A stretch of DNA of 5,400 nucleotides, taken from positions 4,871 through 10,270 of the forward strand of contig NZKZ01000124.1 of assembly GCA_002694065.1 (NCBI GenBank), read 5' to 3'. A model generated the notes under the pieces. The model was not told the DNA's origin. It saw only the letters and a list, made by a program, of their open reading frames with translations, and made no database searches. Of the stretch, positions 1-4,882 are shown one piece after another. Source of the DNA: Acidiferrobacter sp. GTDB lineage: Bacteria; Pseudomonadota; Gammaproteobacteria; Arenicellales; UBA868. The position numbers and the translations under genes are program-made. The stretch's first letter is position 1; every line of letters begins with the position of its first letter.

Positions 1-83
1 GAAGACAACTGCTCCTGGCCGTCAATCCCGACCTGGGGGAGTTTGATTTGCCGGCTATAGCGTTCCTGGTCGATGGTGTCCAT
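1..83 (-). CDS. moeB: MoeB/ThiF-family adenylyltransferase, N-terminal fragment cut by the window edge
   Basis: The minus strand from the ATG at 83 reads MDTIDQERYSRQIKLPQVGI, then DGQEQLS, and runs off the left edge (27 codons plus 2 bases). The pattern RYSRQIxLPxxGxxGQxxL is the characteristic N-terminus of the E1-like MoeB/ThiF/HesA family. Its members adenylate the C-terminal glycine of a sulfur-carrier protein: MoaD for molybdopterin, ThiS for thiamine. The Rossmann glycine motif expected about ten residues later lies outside the window. The ATG at 83 is preferred because it places RYSRQ at residue 8, as in family members. The frame stays open upstream into the acetyltransferase gene, but nothing there looks like this family. 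Ribosome-binding signal is weak (GGA nine bases before the ATG). MoeB, ThiF and HesA cannot be separated on 27 residues, so the symbol is provisional. Confidence 0.75.
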   Translation of the reverse strand, partial: MDTIDQERYSRQIKLPQVGIDGQEQLS

Positions 84-135
84 GAGTTTCTGTCCGGGGA
101 CGGTGCCTGCTCTCAAGGATGCAAGCGTAGCGCTC

Positions 136-141
136 AGTATA
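136..141 (-). promoter_or_regulatory. Possible -10 box for the MoeB-like gene
   Basis: The minus strand carries TATACT, five of six matches to the sigma-70 -10 consensus, in the 82-bp gap between the acetyltransferase stop and the MoeB-like start. It would give a leader of roughly 45 bases. No good -35 hexamer lies 16-18 bp upstream; the hexamer at 17 bp is CTGTCT. The assignment is therefore weak, and co-transcription with the acetyltransferase gene is equally possible. Confidence 0.25.
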
Positions 142-165
142 ACGACAAGCTTTTTTTCAGACAGG

Positions 166-627
166 TCAGAAGATAATCTCAAAAACGCGGTAAGCCGTCT
201 CTGCCATGCCAAGTTTCCGGTAGACCTCTTGGGCACCGCGGTTATCTTTTTCTACGTAAAGGCGGACCCCCGCCGTATCACCGCTCTGTTTTGCGAGGGA
301 GATCACGTTGTCGTAAAGCAGGCGAAAAATCCCCTGTTTGCGCGCTGAGGGCACAACATAAACGCTCTGAATCCACCACAGATTGCCGTTGCGCCAGTCA
401 CTCCACTCGTAGGTGATCATCAGAGAGCCAACCGCCTTTCCATCTGAGCGAGCCACGAGATAGAAGCCGCGGCGATCGTCACTGACGACGGCCGCAACTC
501 CGGCGTGTACGGTTTGTGGATCCAGGGCCAGATCCTCCGTCTCGGCGGCCATCGCAATGTTAAACTGGGCGATCGCTGCCACATCTTCAGTGGCGGCCCT
601 ACCAACGGCAATACTGCTAGAAGACAC
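166..627 (-). CDS. GNAT-family N-acetyltransferase
   Basis: This 153-residue protein has the normal length for a single-domain GNAT enzyme, which transfers an acetyl group from acetyl-CoA to an amine. The acetyl-CoA pyrophosphate loop is at residues 90-105: YVVPSARKQGIF followed by RLLY. It fits RxxGx, with Phe101 where many GNATs have Gly or Ala. Motif B is at 121-141 (VRLYVEKDN, then AQEVYRKLGM), with Asn129 and Tyr136 in the usual places. The signature FNxAMAxETE at 22-31 and YEWSDWRNGNLWWIQSVYV at 73-91 mark a conserved GNAT subgroup whose substrate I do not know. The start is GTG at 627; a stop lies upstream in frame with no ATG, GTG or TTG between, and the next methionine is residue 26. 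No clear ribosome-binding site is visible. The gene points away from the dehydrogenase at 687 and towards the MoeB-like gene. It is likely soluble: no signal peptide or membrane segment is seen. Confidence 0.9.
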   Translation of the reverse strand: MSSSSIAVGRAATEDVAAIAQFNIAMAAETEDLALDPQTVHAGVAAVVSDDRRGFYLVARSDGKAVGSLMITYEWSDWRNGNLWWIQSVYVVPSARKQGIFRLLYDNVISLAKQSGDTAGVRLYVEKDNRGAQEVYRKLGMAETAYRVFEIIF

Positions 628-671
628 GACAGGGCGAGTTCCGGCTGTTCTGATTCGAAATCAAGGTCTGT

Positions 672-676
672 GGAGG
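672..676 (+). promoter_or_regulatory. Ribosome binding site of the dehydrogenase gene
   Basis: GGAGG lies ten bases before the ATG at 687 and is the strongest Shine-Dalgarno sequence in the window. It fixes the dehydrogenase start at 687, which leaves a 12-residue leader before the Rossmann fold. Confidence 0.75.
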
Positions 677-686
677 AATCATTTAG

Positions 687-1583
687 ATGGCGCAAGGTTT
701 AGACAACCGCGAGTTTAGCAAAGCCGCATTCATCGGATTGGGTGTGATGGGTTATCCGATGGCGGGGCATCTGGCAAAAAACGGGTTTGCGGTCACCGTG
801 TATAACCGCACAGATTCCAAGGCCCAGAAATGGGTAGAGGAATACGGGGGGAAAAGTGCATCGACCCCGGCGCTTGCCGCTGCCGATGCCCAGATCGTGT
901 TCGCCTGTGTCGGGAACGATGACGATGTACGGGCCATCAGCACGGGATCAGATGGGGCATTCTCAACGATGGCGCCCGGCACAATCTTTGTTGACCATAC
1001 CACCGCATCAGCGGAAGTTGCCAGGGAACTTGCGGCCGAGAGCGCCAAGAGTGATATCGCTTTTCTGGATGCGCCGGTCTCAGGGGGTCAGACTGGTGCT
1101 GAAAACGGAGTACTCACCGTGATGGTGGGGGGAGATCAGGAGATCTTTGATCAGGCTCGGCCGGTCATCGACAGTTACGCACGGGCCGTGGGACTGATGG
1201 GGCCGGTGGGGAGTGGTCAGTTAACCAAGATGGTCAATCAGATCTGCATCGCCGGCCTGGTTCAGGGCTTGTCGGAGGGCCTGGATTTTGCAAGTCGCTG
1301 CGGGTTGGATGTCGGCAAGGTGCTCGAAGTGATTTCCAAAGGGGCGGCGCAATCCTGGCAGATGGAAAACCGGGGCCACACCATGGAACGGGATGAATTT
1401 GAATTCGGGTTCGCGGTGGATTGGATGCGCAAGGATCTGGGACTCTGTCTTGATGAGGCCCGGCGGGTAAAAGGGCGCTTGCCGGTCACGGCCCTGGTGG
1501 ATCAGTTTTACGCCGAAGTACAGGCGATGGGGGGTGGACGTTGGGATACCTCCAGCCTGATCCGCCGCCTGCGAGATAACTGA
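687..1583 (+). CDS. NAD(P)-dependent beta-hydroxyacid dehydrogenase (3-hydroxyisobutyrate dehydrogenase superfamily)
   Basis: The 298 residues match the usual length of this family, which oxidises beta-hydroxyacids or reduces the matching semialdehydes. An N-terminal Rossmann domain begins with FIGLGVMGYPMAGHL (15-29). The end of the second strand reads YNRT (39-42); Arg or Thr here usually accompanies NADPH binding, whereas an Asp or Glu would indicate NADH. The substrate signature DAPVSGG is at 128-134. The catalytic lysine is Lys181 in GSGQLTKMVNQ, with Asn184 following. DWMRKDL at 245-251 matches the conserved C-terminal helix motif with its lysine and aspartate. All key residues are present, so the enzyme should be active. 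The true substrate (3-hydroxyisobutyrate, tartronate semialdehyde, succinic semialdehyde, 4-hydroxybutyrate or another) cannot be read; no valine-degradation or glyoxylate gene is next to it. The hydrolase gene follows after 16 bp, so the two are probably co-transcribed. Confidence 0.92.
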   Translation: MAQGLDNREFSKAAFIGLGVMGYPMAGHLAKNGFAVTVYNRTDSKAQKWVEEYGGKSASTPALAAADAQIVFACVGNDDDVRAISTGSDGAFSTMAPGTIFVDHTTASAEVARELAAESAKSDIAFLDAPVSGGQTGAENGVLTVMVGGDQEIFDQARPVIDSYARAVGLMGPVGSGQLTKMVNQICIAGLVQGLSEGLDFASRCGLDVGKVLEVISKGAAQSWQMENRGHTMERDEFEFGFAVDWMRKDLGLCLDEARRVKGRLPVTALVDQFYAEVQAMGGGRWDTSSLIRRLRDN

Positions 1584-1599
1584 GGAGTGCAAGACATCT

Positions 1600-2169
1600 G
1601 TGCCGTTGCTGGAAAGAAACAATAGCGCCCTGATTGTTATTGATATTCAGGAGAATTTCCTCTCCAAACTCCCCCTCGCTGACCGTGAGCCGTTGGTAGA
1701 GCGCATTGCCTGGATCATCAATGTCGCGAAGGCGCTCAAGATTCCAATCCTTGCCACTGCAGAGGACGTCTCCCATGGGGTCGATATGTTGCCGCGGCTC
1801 AAGGCGCTGCTGCCCGAAGGTCAGACGGTGTTTAACAAAATGGTCTTCAGTTTGTACGGGCAACCTGATATCCGCGATGCGCTGACCGCCTTAAACAAGA
1901 AAGACCTGGTCCTCGTTGGTCAGGAGACCGATGTCTGTGTGGCGCAGTCAGCTATCGATCTGGTTGATGCGGGTTATCGGGTTTGGGTGGCTGACGATGC
2001 GACCGGGTCACCGGGACCCCACCACGATTCCGGGCTTTGCCGAATGCGCGATGCGGGAGTGGTGGTGAGCGGCATCAAGGGAATCTATTACGAGTGGTTG
2101 CGCGATGTCCCAAGCGCTATTGCAATGGAATCGACCATACGCGACACACCATCTGACCTCACGTTGTAA
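1600..2169 (+). CDS. Isochorismatase-like cysteine hydrolase
   Basis: This 189-residue protein has the fold-defining motifs of the isochorismatase-like superfamily, which includes nicotinamidase, N-carbamoylsarcosine amidase, ureidoacrylate hydrolase and YcaC-type proteins. Asp15 lies in LIVIDIQENF (11-20), Lys80 in FNKMVFS (78-84) and Cys113 in VGQETDVCVAQSA (106-118), giving the Asp-Lys-Cys triad of the cysteine-dependent hydrolases. The ETDVC segment also holds the position of the usual non-proline cis-peptide. Residues 134-143 (ATGSPGPHHD) replace the more common ATSSR-type stretch. The nicotinamidase metal motif is not evident, so I favour an uncharacterised YcaC-like amide or ester hydrolase. 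The start is GTG at 1600, 12 bases after a GGAG at 1584-1587 directly behind the preceding stop. Spacing to the dehydrogenase gene is 16 bp, so they probably share a transcript. Substrate unknown. Confidence 0.88.
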   Translation: MPLLERNNSALIVIDIQENFLSKLPLADREPLVERIAWIINVAKALKIPILATAEDVSHGVDMLPRLKALLPEGQTVFNKMVFSLYGQPDIRDALTALNKKDLVLVGQETDVCVAQSAIDLVDAGYRVWVADDATGSPGPHHDSGLCRMRDAGVVVSGIKGIYYEWLRDVPSAIAMESTIRDTPSDLTL

Positions 2170-2191
2170 GCGCTCTTCCCAAGGTCTCCTG

Positions 2192-2806
2192 CTAGGTGCC
2201 TCTTAGCCACTTTTCTGAAAGCGTGGCATGATGTCCCGCGAGCCACTGGAGTGCAATGAGGGTCATACTGTTACAGATCTGACCGGTCTCGAGCATCGCG
2301 AGAGCCTCCGCCACGGGCCAGACGGTTGCGCGGATATCTTCTCCTTCTTCGGCCAGTCCATGCACGCCTCCCAGCCCAGCCGCATCCACCCGGCCGCAGA
2401 ATAGATCAACTTTTTCGGAGCAGGCGCCTGGTGTGGAAAAATACCGGGCGATGGGTTCAAGGGCCGTTATGTCGCAGCCTGCTTCCTCACGCGCCTCGCG
2501 CTTCACCATCTCTTCCGCTGTTTCGCCCGCCTCGACAACGCCCGCAACACATTCGACAAGCCAGGGCTGAGTGCAGTCAGCAGCCCACGCCCCGACACGA
2601 AACTGCTCGATCAAGACAACTTCATTGCGGACCGGATCGAATGGCAGGACGGCTGCCACTTCACCGCGCTCCATCACTTCCCTCGAGAGGGTCTGCGTCC
2701 AACTGCCATCGTACTGCTCATGGCGAATCAGATACTGGGTGACCTTGAGGTAGCCGTCGCTGATCCGCTCTTCGCTTTCAACCTGGACCTGACGTGGCGC
2801 AATCAT
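2192..2806 (-). CDS. nudF: ADP-ribose pyrophosphatase, Nudix hydrolase (NudF type)
   Basis: NudF cleaves ADP-ribose to AMP and ribose 5-phosphate and so removes a reactive product of NAD turnover; related nucleoside-diphosphate sugars can also be substrates. The 204-residue length fits the family. The Nudix box GX5EX7REUXEEXGU is at 89-111 (Gly89, Glu95, Arg103, Glu104, Glu107, Glu108, Gly110), with Ala105 and Cys111 at the hydrophobic positions. Pro126 in STPGACSE, about 16 residues after the box, is the mark of ADP-ribose pyrophosphatases. The beta-strand region LPFDPVRNEVVLIEQ (54-68) and HGLAEEGEDIR (149-159) resemble E. coli NudF closely. The ATG at 2806 lies four bases after the amidase stop with no recognisable ribosome-binding site, so translation probably depends on coupling to the amidase gene. 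It is the last gene of the minus-strand unit and converges on the hydrolase gene with 22 bp between stops. Confidence 0.93.
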   Translation of the reverse strand: MIAPRQVQVESEERISDGYLKVTQYLIRHEQYDGSWTQTLSREVMERGEVAAVLPFDPVRNEVVLIEQFRVGAWAADCTQPWLVECVAGVVEAGETAEEMVKREAREEAGCDITALEPIARYFSTPGACSEKVDLFCGRVDAAGLGGVHGLAEEGEDIRATVWPVAEALAMLETGQICNSMTLIALQWLAGHHATLSEKWLRGT

Positions 2807-2810
2807 GATC

Positions 2811-4220
2811 TCAGTTTCGTTCTAGCAAAGGGGGGATCCCCAGACGATCTCGACCGGATCCCAGAATGCCTTCGATACAGGTTGCCACTGCGAGCAGCTG
2901 TTCTTCATGTCCCTGTGGGGCAATGAGCTGAAGCCCGACCGGCATCCGGCTCGCATCAAGCCCGACCGGCAGCGTAATAGCGCACAGCCCGAGATAATTG
3001 GCCGAGCAGGTGTTTCGCAGGGCGCCCATATTTTTTGGGCGGTAGGTTTCCAGCGTTTGGACATCGTCAATGACCGGCGGCGTGATGGCAACAGTCGGAC
3101 TTACCATTACTTGACATTCTGTAAATCGCTGGGCTGCGCTGCGGCTGAGTTCTCTCAGGCGACGGTGGCGGTTCAGGTATTCACTGGCACTGATGGACCC
3201 CCCATCACGGATACGTGAGGACACGATCGGATCAAGGGTGTCGCGCCATTGCGGCGCTGTTGACGAAAGCATTTCGTCAATCTCGGCCGCGACCACGCTG
3301 CCGACCCCCAACAGTTCGATTGCGGGTACAGCCTCCGGCAGGGGTGCGCTGACGGTTTTTACACCAGCCTGTCCCAACGTCTTCAGCGCGTCCTCTACGG
3401 CTTCACAAATTCCGGGTTCACAGTCATCCCACAAAGCGGACTCACCGGTGCCCATGACAAAGTCGCCGGGCGAACATCGGGCAACCTCGCGGGCGAGTCG
3501 CGGACCATAACTGCGTTGATGAGGATCGATGGCGGAAAACGCGGTAACCGCATCCGCCACACTTTTGGTGAGAATCCCGGCAGTATCTAAGGTCGGACTT
3601 AGTGGAAAGATGCCCGAGACAGGCCACCGGCCATAACTCGTTTTCAGGCCCACGTTGCCCGTCATGCTTGCCGGAATCCGAACCGAACCGGCCGTGTCAG
3701 AGCCCAGCGCGACGAGCGCAGTGCCTTCGCACAGGCTGACGCCGGCGCCGCTGCTCGAGCCTCCCGGTACACGATGCCTGTCTGCATCCCAGGGGTTTCT
3801 CGGAGTTCCCCAATGGCTATTGACGCCCAACCCGCCGAACGCGAACTCCACGGTATGGGTTTTGCCGGAAAACACGGCGTGGCTGGCTCGCAAGCTCTTG
3901 ATGATCTCTCCTTCAGATTGCCAGGGAGGCGGCATCGGCGCTGGAGAACCGGCAAAAGTCTGCGTGTCGTTAACGCCGTAAAGATCCTTTACGGAAATCG
4001 GGATTCCCTGAAGTGCGCCTCCATCCTGCGCATTGGCAAAGGCCTGATCCGCTTGCTCCGCTTGCCTGAGAGCCTGTTCCGGGGTCCACTCGCGATAGGC
4101 GTTCAGCGACGGCTCGTGACGGCCGATGCAGTGTTGAGTCAGGGCGACAGCGTTCAGGGATCCCTCTCGGAACTTTCCGCCAATGGCAGAAAGGCTTAAG
4201 CTTTCAATAGGTTCAGACAT
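2811..4220 (-). CDS. Amidase-signature family amidase
   Basis: This 469-residue protein belongs to the amidase-signature family (GatA, fatty acid amide hydrolase, malonamidase, AtzE/AtzF), serine hydrolases of carboxamides. The Ser-cisSer-Lys triad is complete: Lys78 in IPISVKDLYGV (73-83), Ser155 in PGGSSSGAG (152-160) and the nucleophile Ser179 in GSDTAGSVRIPA (173-184). The 24-residue spacing between the two serines matches fatty acid amide hydrolase. Ala177 stands where many members have Gly, a tolerated variant. The C-terminal NYLGLCAITLPVG and MPVGLQLIAP (408-435) are typical of the family. No GatB or GatC gene is adjacent, so this is not evidently a tRNA-amidotransferase subunit. No signal peptide is seen. 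The ATG at 4220 overlaps the end of the deacylase gene by 8 bp (ATGTCTGA), implying translational coupling. The substrate is not determinable; a stand-alone cytoplasmic amidase is the safest call. Confidence 0.9.
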   Translation of the reverse strand: MSEPIESLSLSAIGGKFREGSLNAVALTQHCIGRHEPSLNAYREWTPEQALRQAEQADQAFANAQDGGALQGIPISVKDLYGVNDTQTFAGSPAPMPPPWQSEGEIIKSLRASHAVFSGKTHTVEFAFGGLGVNSHWGTPRNPWDADRHRVPGGSSSGAGVSLCEGTALVALGSDTAGSVRIPASMTGNVGLKTSYGRWPVSGIFPLSPTLDTAGILTKSVADAVTAFSAIDPHQRSYGPRLAREVARCSPGDFVMGTGESALWDDCEPGICEAVEDALKTLGQAGVKTVSAPLPEAVPAIELLGVGSVVAAEIDEMLSSTAPQWRDTLDPIVSSRIRDGGSISASEYLNRHRRLRELSRSAAQRFTECQVMVSPTVAITPPVIDDVQTLETYRPKNMGALRNTCSANYLGLCAITLPVGLDASRMPVGLQLIAPQGHEEQLLAVATCIEGILGSGRDRLGIPPLLERN

Positions 4221-4806
4221 GGTCAGTCTCGTCAGTCTCTATGAGCATGCAGTGTACGCCATCTTCGGCGAAGGTGATGATGTCCGCGGGGTGACCTGTC
4301 TGCGCACAGTAAGCCAATAGATCGACCGTGGCCATCGTCGTCGTTCTGGTATTGACCAGGGGATGAAGATAGATCACATCAGTCTGTGTCAGTTCGTGAT
4401 CTATGACGAAACGCACGGACCGGGTTCGGTCATTAACCAGGGCAAGAGGAGACACGGATCCTGGCTTGATGCCAAGGTACTCCATCATGCGGGCTTCTGA
4501 GGCAAAAGAAAAGCGTCCGGCACCCAGCGCCTTGGCCAACGCCTTGAGGTCAATCGCTCGGTCCTCATGACAGCTGACTAGCCACATCTTTCCCTTTTTA
4601 TTTCGCAGGAAAAGATTCTTGATATCGCCCTGTCCGCCGGGGGTGATCCGGAGTGTCTTGCTGTCCTCAACGGTAAACATGGGCGCATGCTCGATGGTTG
4701 GAGCATCGATGCCAAGCGACGCCAGTTCCTTCAGCAGGGAATCCGAGTCGGTCGGCAGCGACCCGTCAACCAGGCGATCAGGTACTGCGTTGTTCGAGTT
4801 TGGCAA
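4213..4806 (-). CDS. Ala-tRNA(Pro) deacylase, ProXp-ala/PrdX type (YbaK/INS superfamily)
   Basis: Free-standing ProXp-ala proteins hydrolyse alanine wrongly attached to tRNA(Pro), correcting prolyl-tRNA synthetase errors in trans. The domain spans about residues 24-180: LGIDAPTIEHAPMFTVEDS (31-49), KNLFLRNKKGKMWLV (63-77), LKALAKALGAGRFSFAS (87-103), LGIKPGSVSPLALVND (111-126) and LHPLVNTRTTTM (147-158). Lys63 in the KNLFL strand is the conserved lysine of the superfamily. The block order and the full GSVSPLALVND motif fit ProXp-ala better than Cys-tRNA(Pro) deacylase YbaK. The only standard start between the upstream stop (4828-4830) and Met43 is TTG at 4806. It lacks a clear ribosome-binding site and gives about 20 residues more N-terminus than usual, so the start is uncertain. 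A short acidic tail (181-197, with ETDETD) follows the domain. It is first in the unit with the amidase and nudF genes and divergent from parC. Confidence 0.88.
   Translation of the reverse strand: MPNSNNAVPDRLVDGSLPTDSDSLLKELASLGIDAPTIEHAPMFTVEDSKTLRITPGGQGDIKNLFLRNKKGKMWLVSCHEDRAIDLKALAKALGAGRFSFASEARMMEYLGIKPGSVSPLALVNDRTRSVRFVIDHELTQTDVIYLHPLVNTRTTTMATVDLLAYCAQTGHPADIITFAEDGVHCMLIETDETDHV
4222..4239 (-). repeat. Perfect 9-bp tandem duplication at the deacylase/amidase overlap
   Basis: On the minus strand GAGACTGAC occurs twice head to tail, directly upstream of the amidase ATG (4220). It is in frame with the deacylase gene and encodes ETDETD near that protein's C-terminus. Each copy holds a GAG that could serve weakly as a Shine-Dalgarno core for the amidase; the nearer one is seven bases from the ATG. 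It may be a recent slippage duplication. Confidence 0.8.
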
Positions 4807-4828
4807 GGGATTGAGCGGGTGAGATGGC

Positions 4829-4834
4829 TATAAT
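4829..4834 (+). promoter_or_regulatory. Likely -10 box of the parC promoter
   Basis: A perfect TATAAT lies in the 76-bp spacer between the divergent deacylase and parC genes, and would place the transcript start near 4841 with a leader of about 42 bases. No good -35 element sits at 16-18 bp. TTGAGC at 4811-4816 matches four of six positions but is only 12 bp away. The TG at 4825-4826 is one base too far out for a standard extended -10. The call rests on the perfect hexamer and its position. Confidence 0.4.
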
Positions 4835-4856
4835 GGCGGTTATCGAGCGCGCCATT
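4832..4856. repeat. Inverted repeat overlapping the parC -10 box
   Basis: AATGGCG (4832-4838) and CGCCATT (4850-4856) are perfect 7-bp arms separated by 11 bp. The left arm shares three bases with the TATAAT hexamer and the centre is at 4844, near the predicted parC transcript start. A dimeric repressor site would look like this, but a 7-bp match can arise by chance. Confidence 0.4.
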
Positions 4857-4882
4857 GTGCCACACTGAATTCAGGTTACTTT

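Noticed and set aside
151..157. Run of seven T on the plus strand as a terminator tail
   Set aside because: No stable stem precedes it and no plus-strand gene ends there; it falls in the gap between two minus-strand genes.
73..348. 91-codon plus-strand ORF at the left edge
   Set aside because: It is antisense to the GNAT C-terminus and overlaps the antisense of the MoeB-like start; no motif of its own.
1221..1863. Minus-strand ORFs opposite the dehydrogenase and hydrolase genes
   Set aside because: Shadow frames of two well-supported enzymes; they cross the junction of two real genes and have no coherent domain.
2191..2214. Possible terminator for the plus-strand pair: GCTAGG and CTTAGC arms, 5-base loop, then CACTTTTC
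   Set aside because: Only a 6-bp stem with a G-U pair, a four-T run set three bases off the stem, and it sits inside the end of nudF. Too weak to call.
2206..2227. Hairpin GCCACTTT / AAAG..TGGC near the end of nudF
   Set aside because: It contains a two-base bulge, is not followed by a T-run, and encodes conserved nudF C-terminal residues.
2326..2742. 138-codon plus-strand ORF opposite nudF
   Set aside because: It is antisense to a gene with a complete Nudix box; the translation is rich in Arg, Pro and Ser without recognisable motifs.
3774..4199. 141-codon plus-strand ORF opposite the amidase gene, and its neighbours at 3193-3510 and 3655-3981
   Set aside because: All lie antisense to an intact amidase with its full catalytic triad and show no family motif.
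2811..4220. Amidase as GatA of a tRNA-dependent amidotransferase
   Set aside because: No gatB or gatC gene is adjacent. Sitting next to a tRNA deacylase gene is suggestive but not enough to assign this role.
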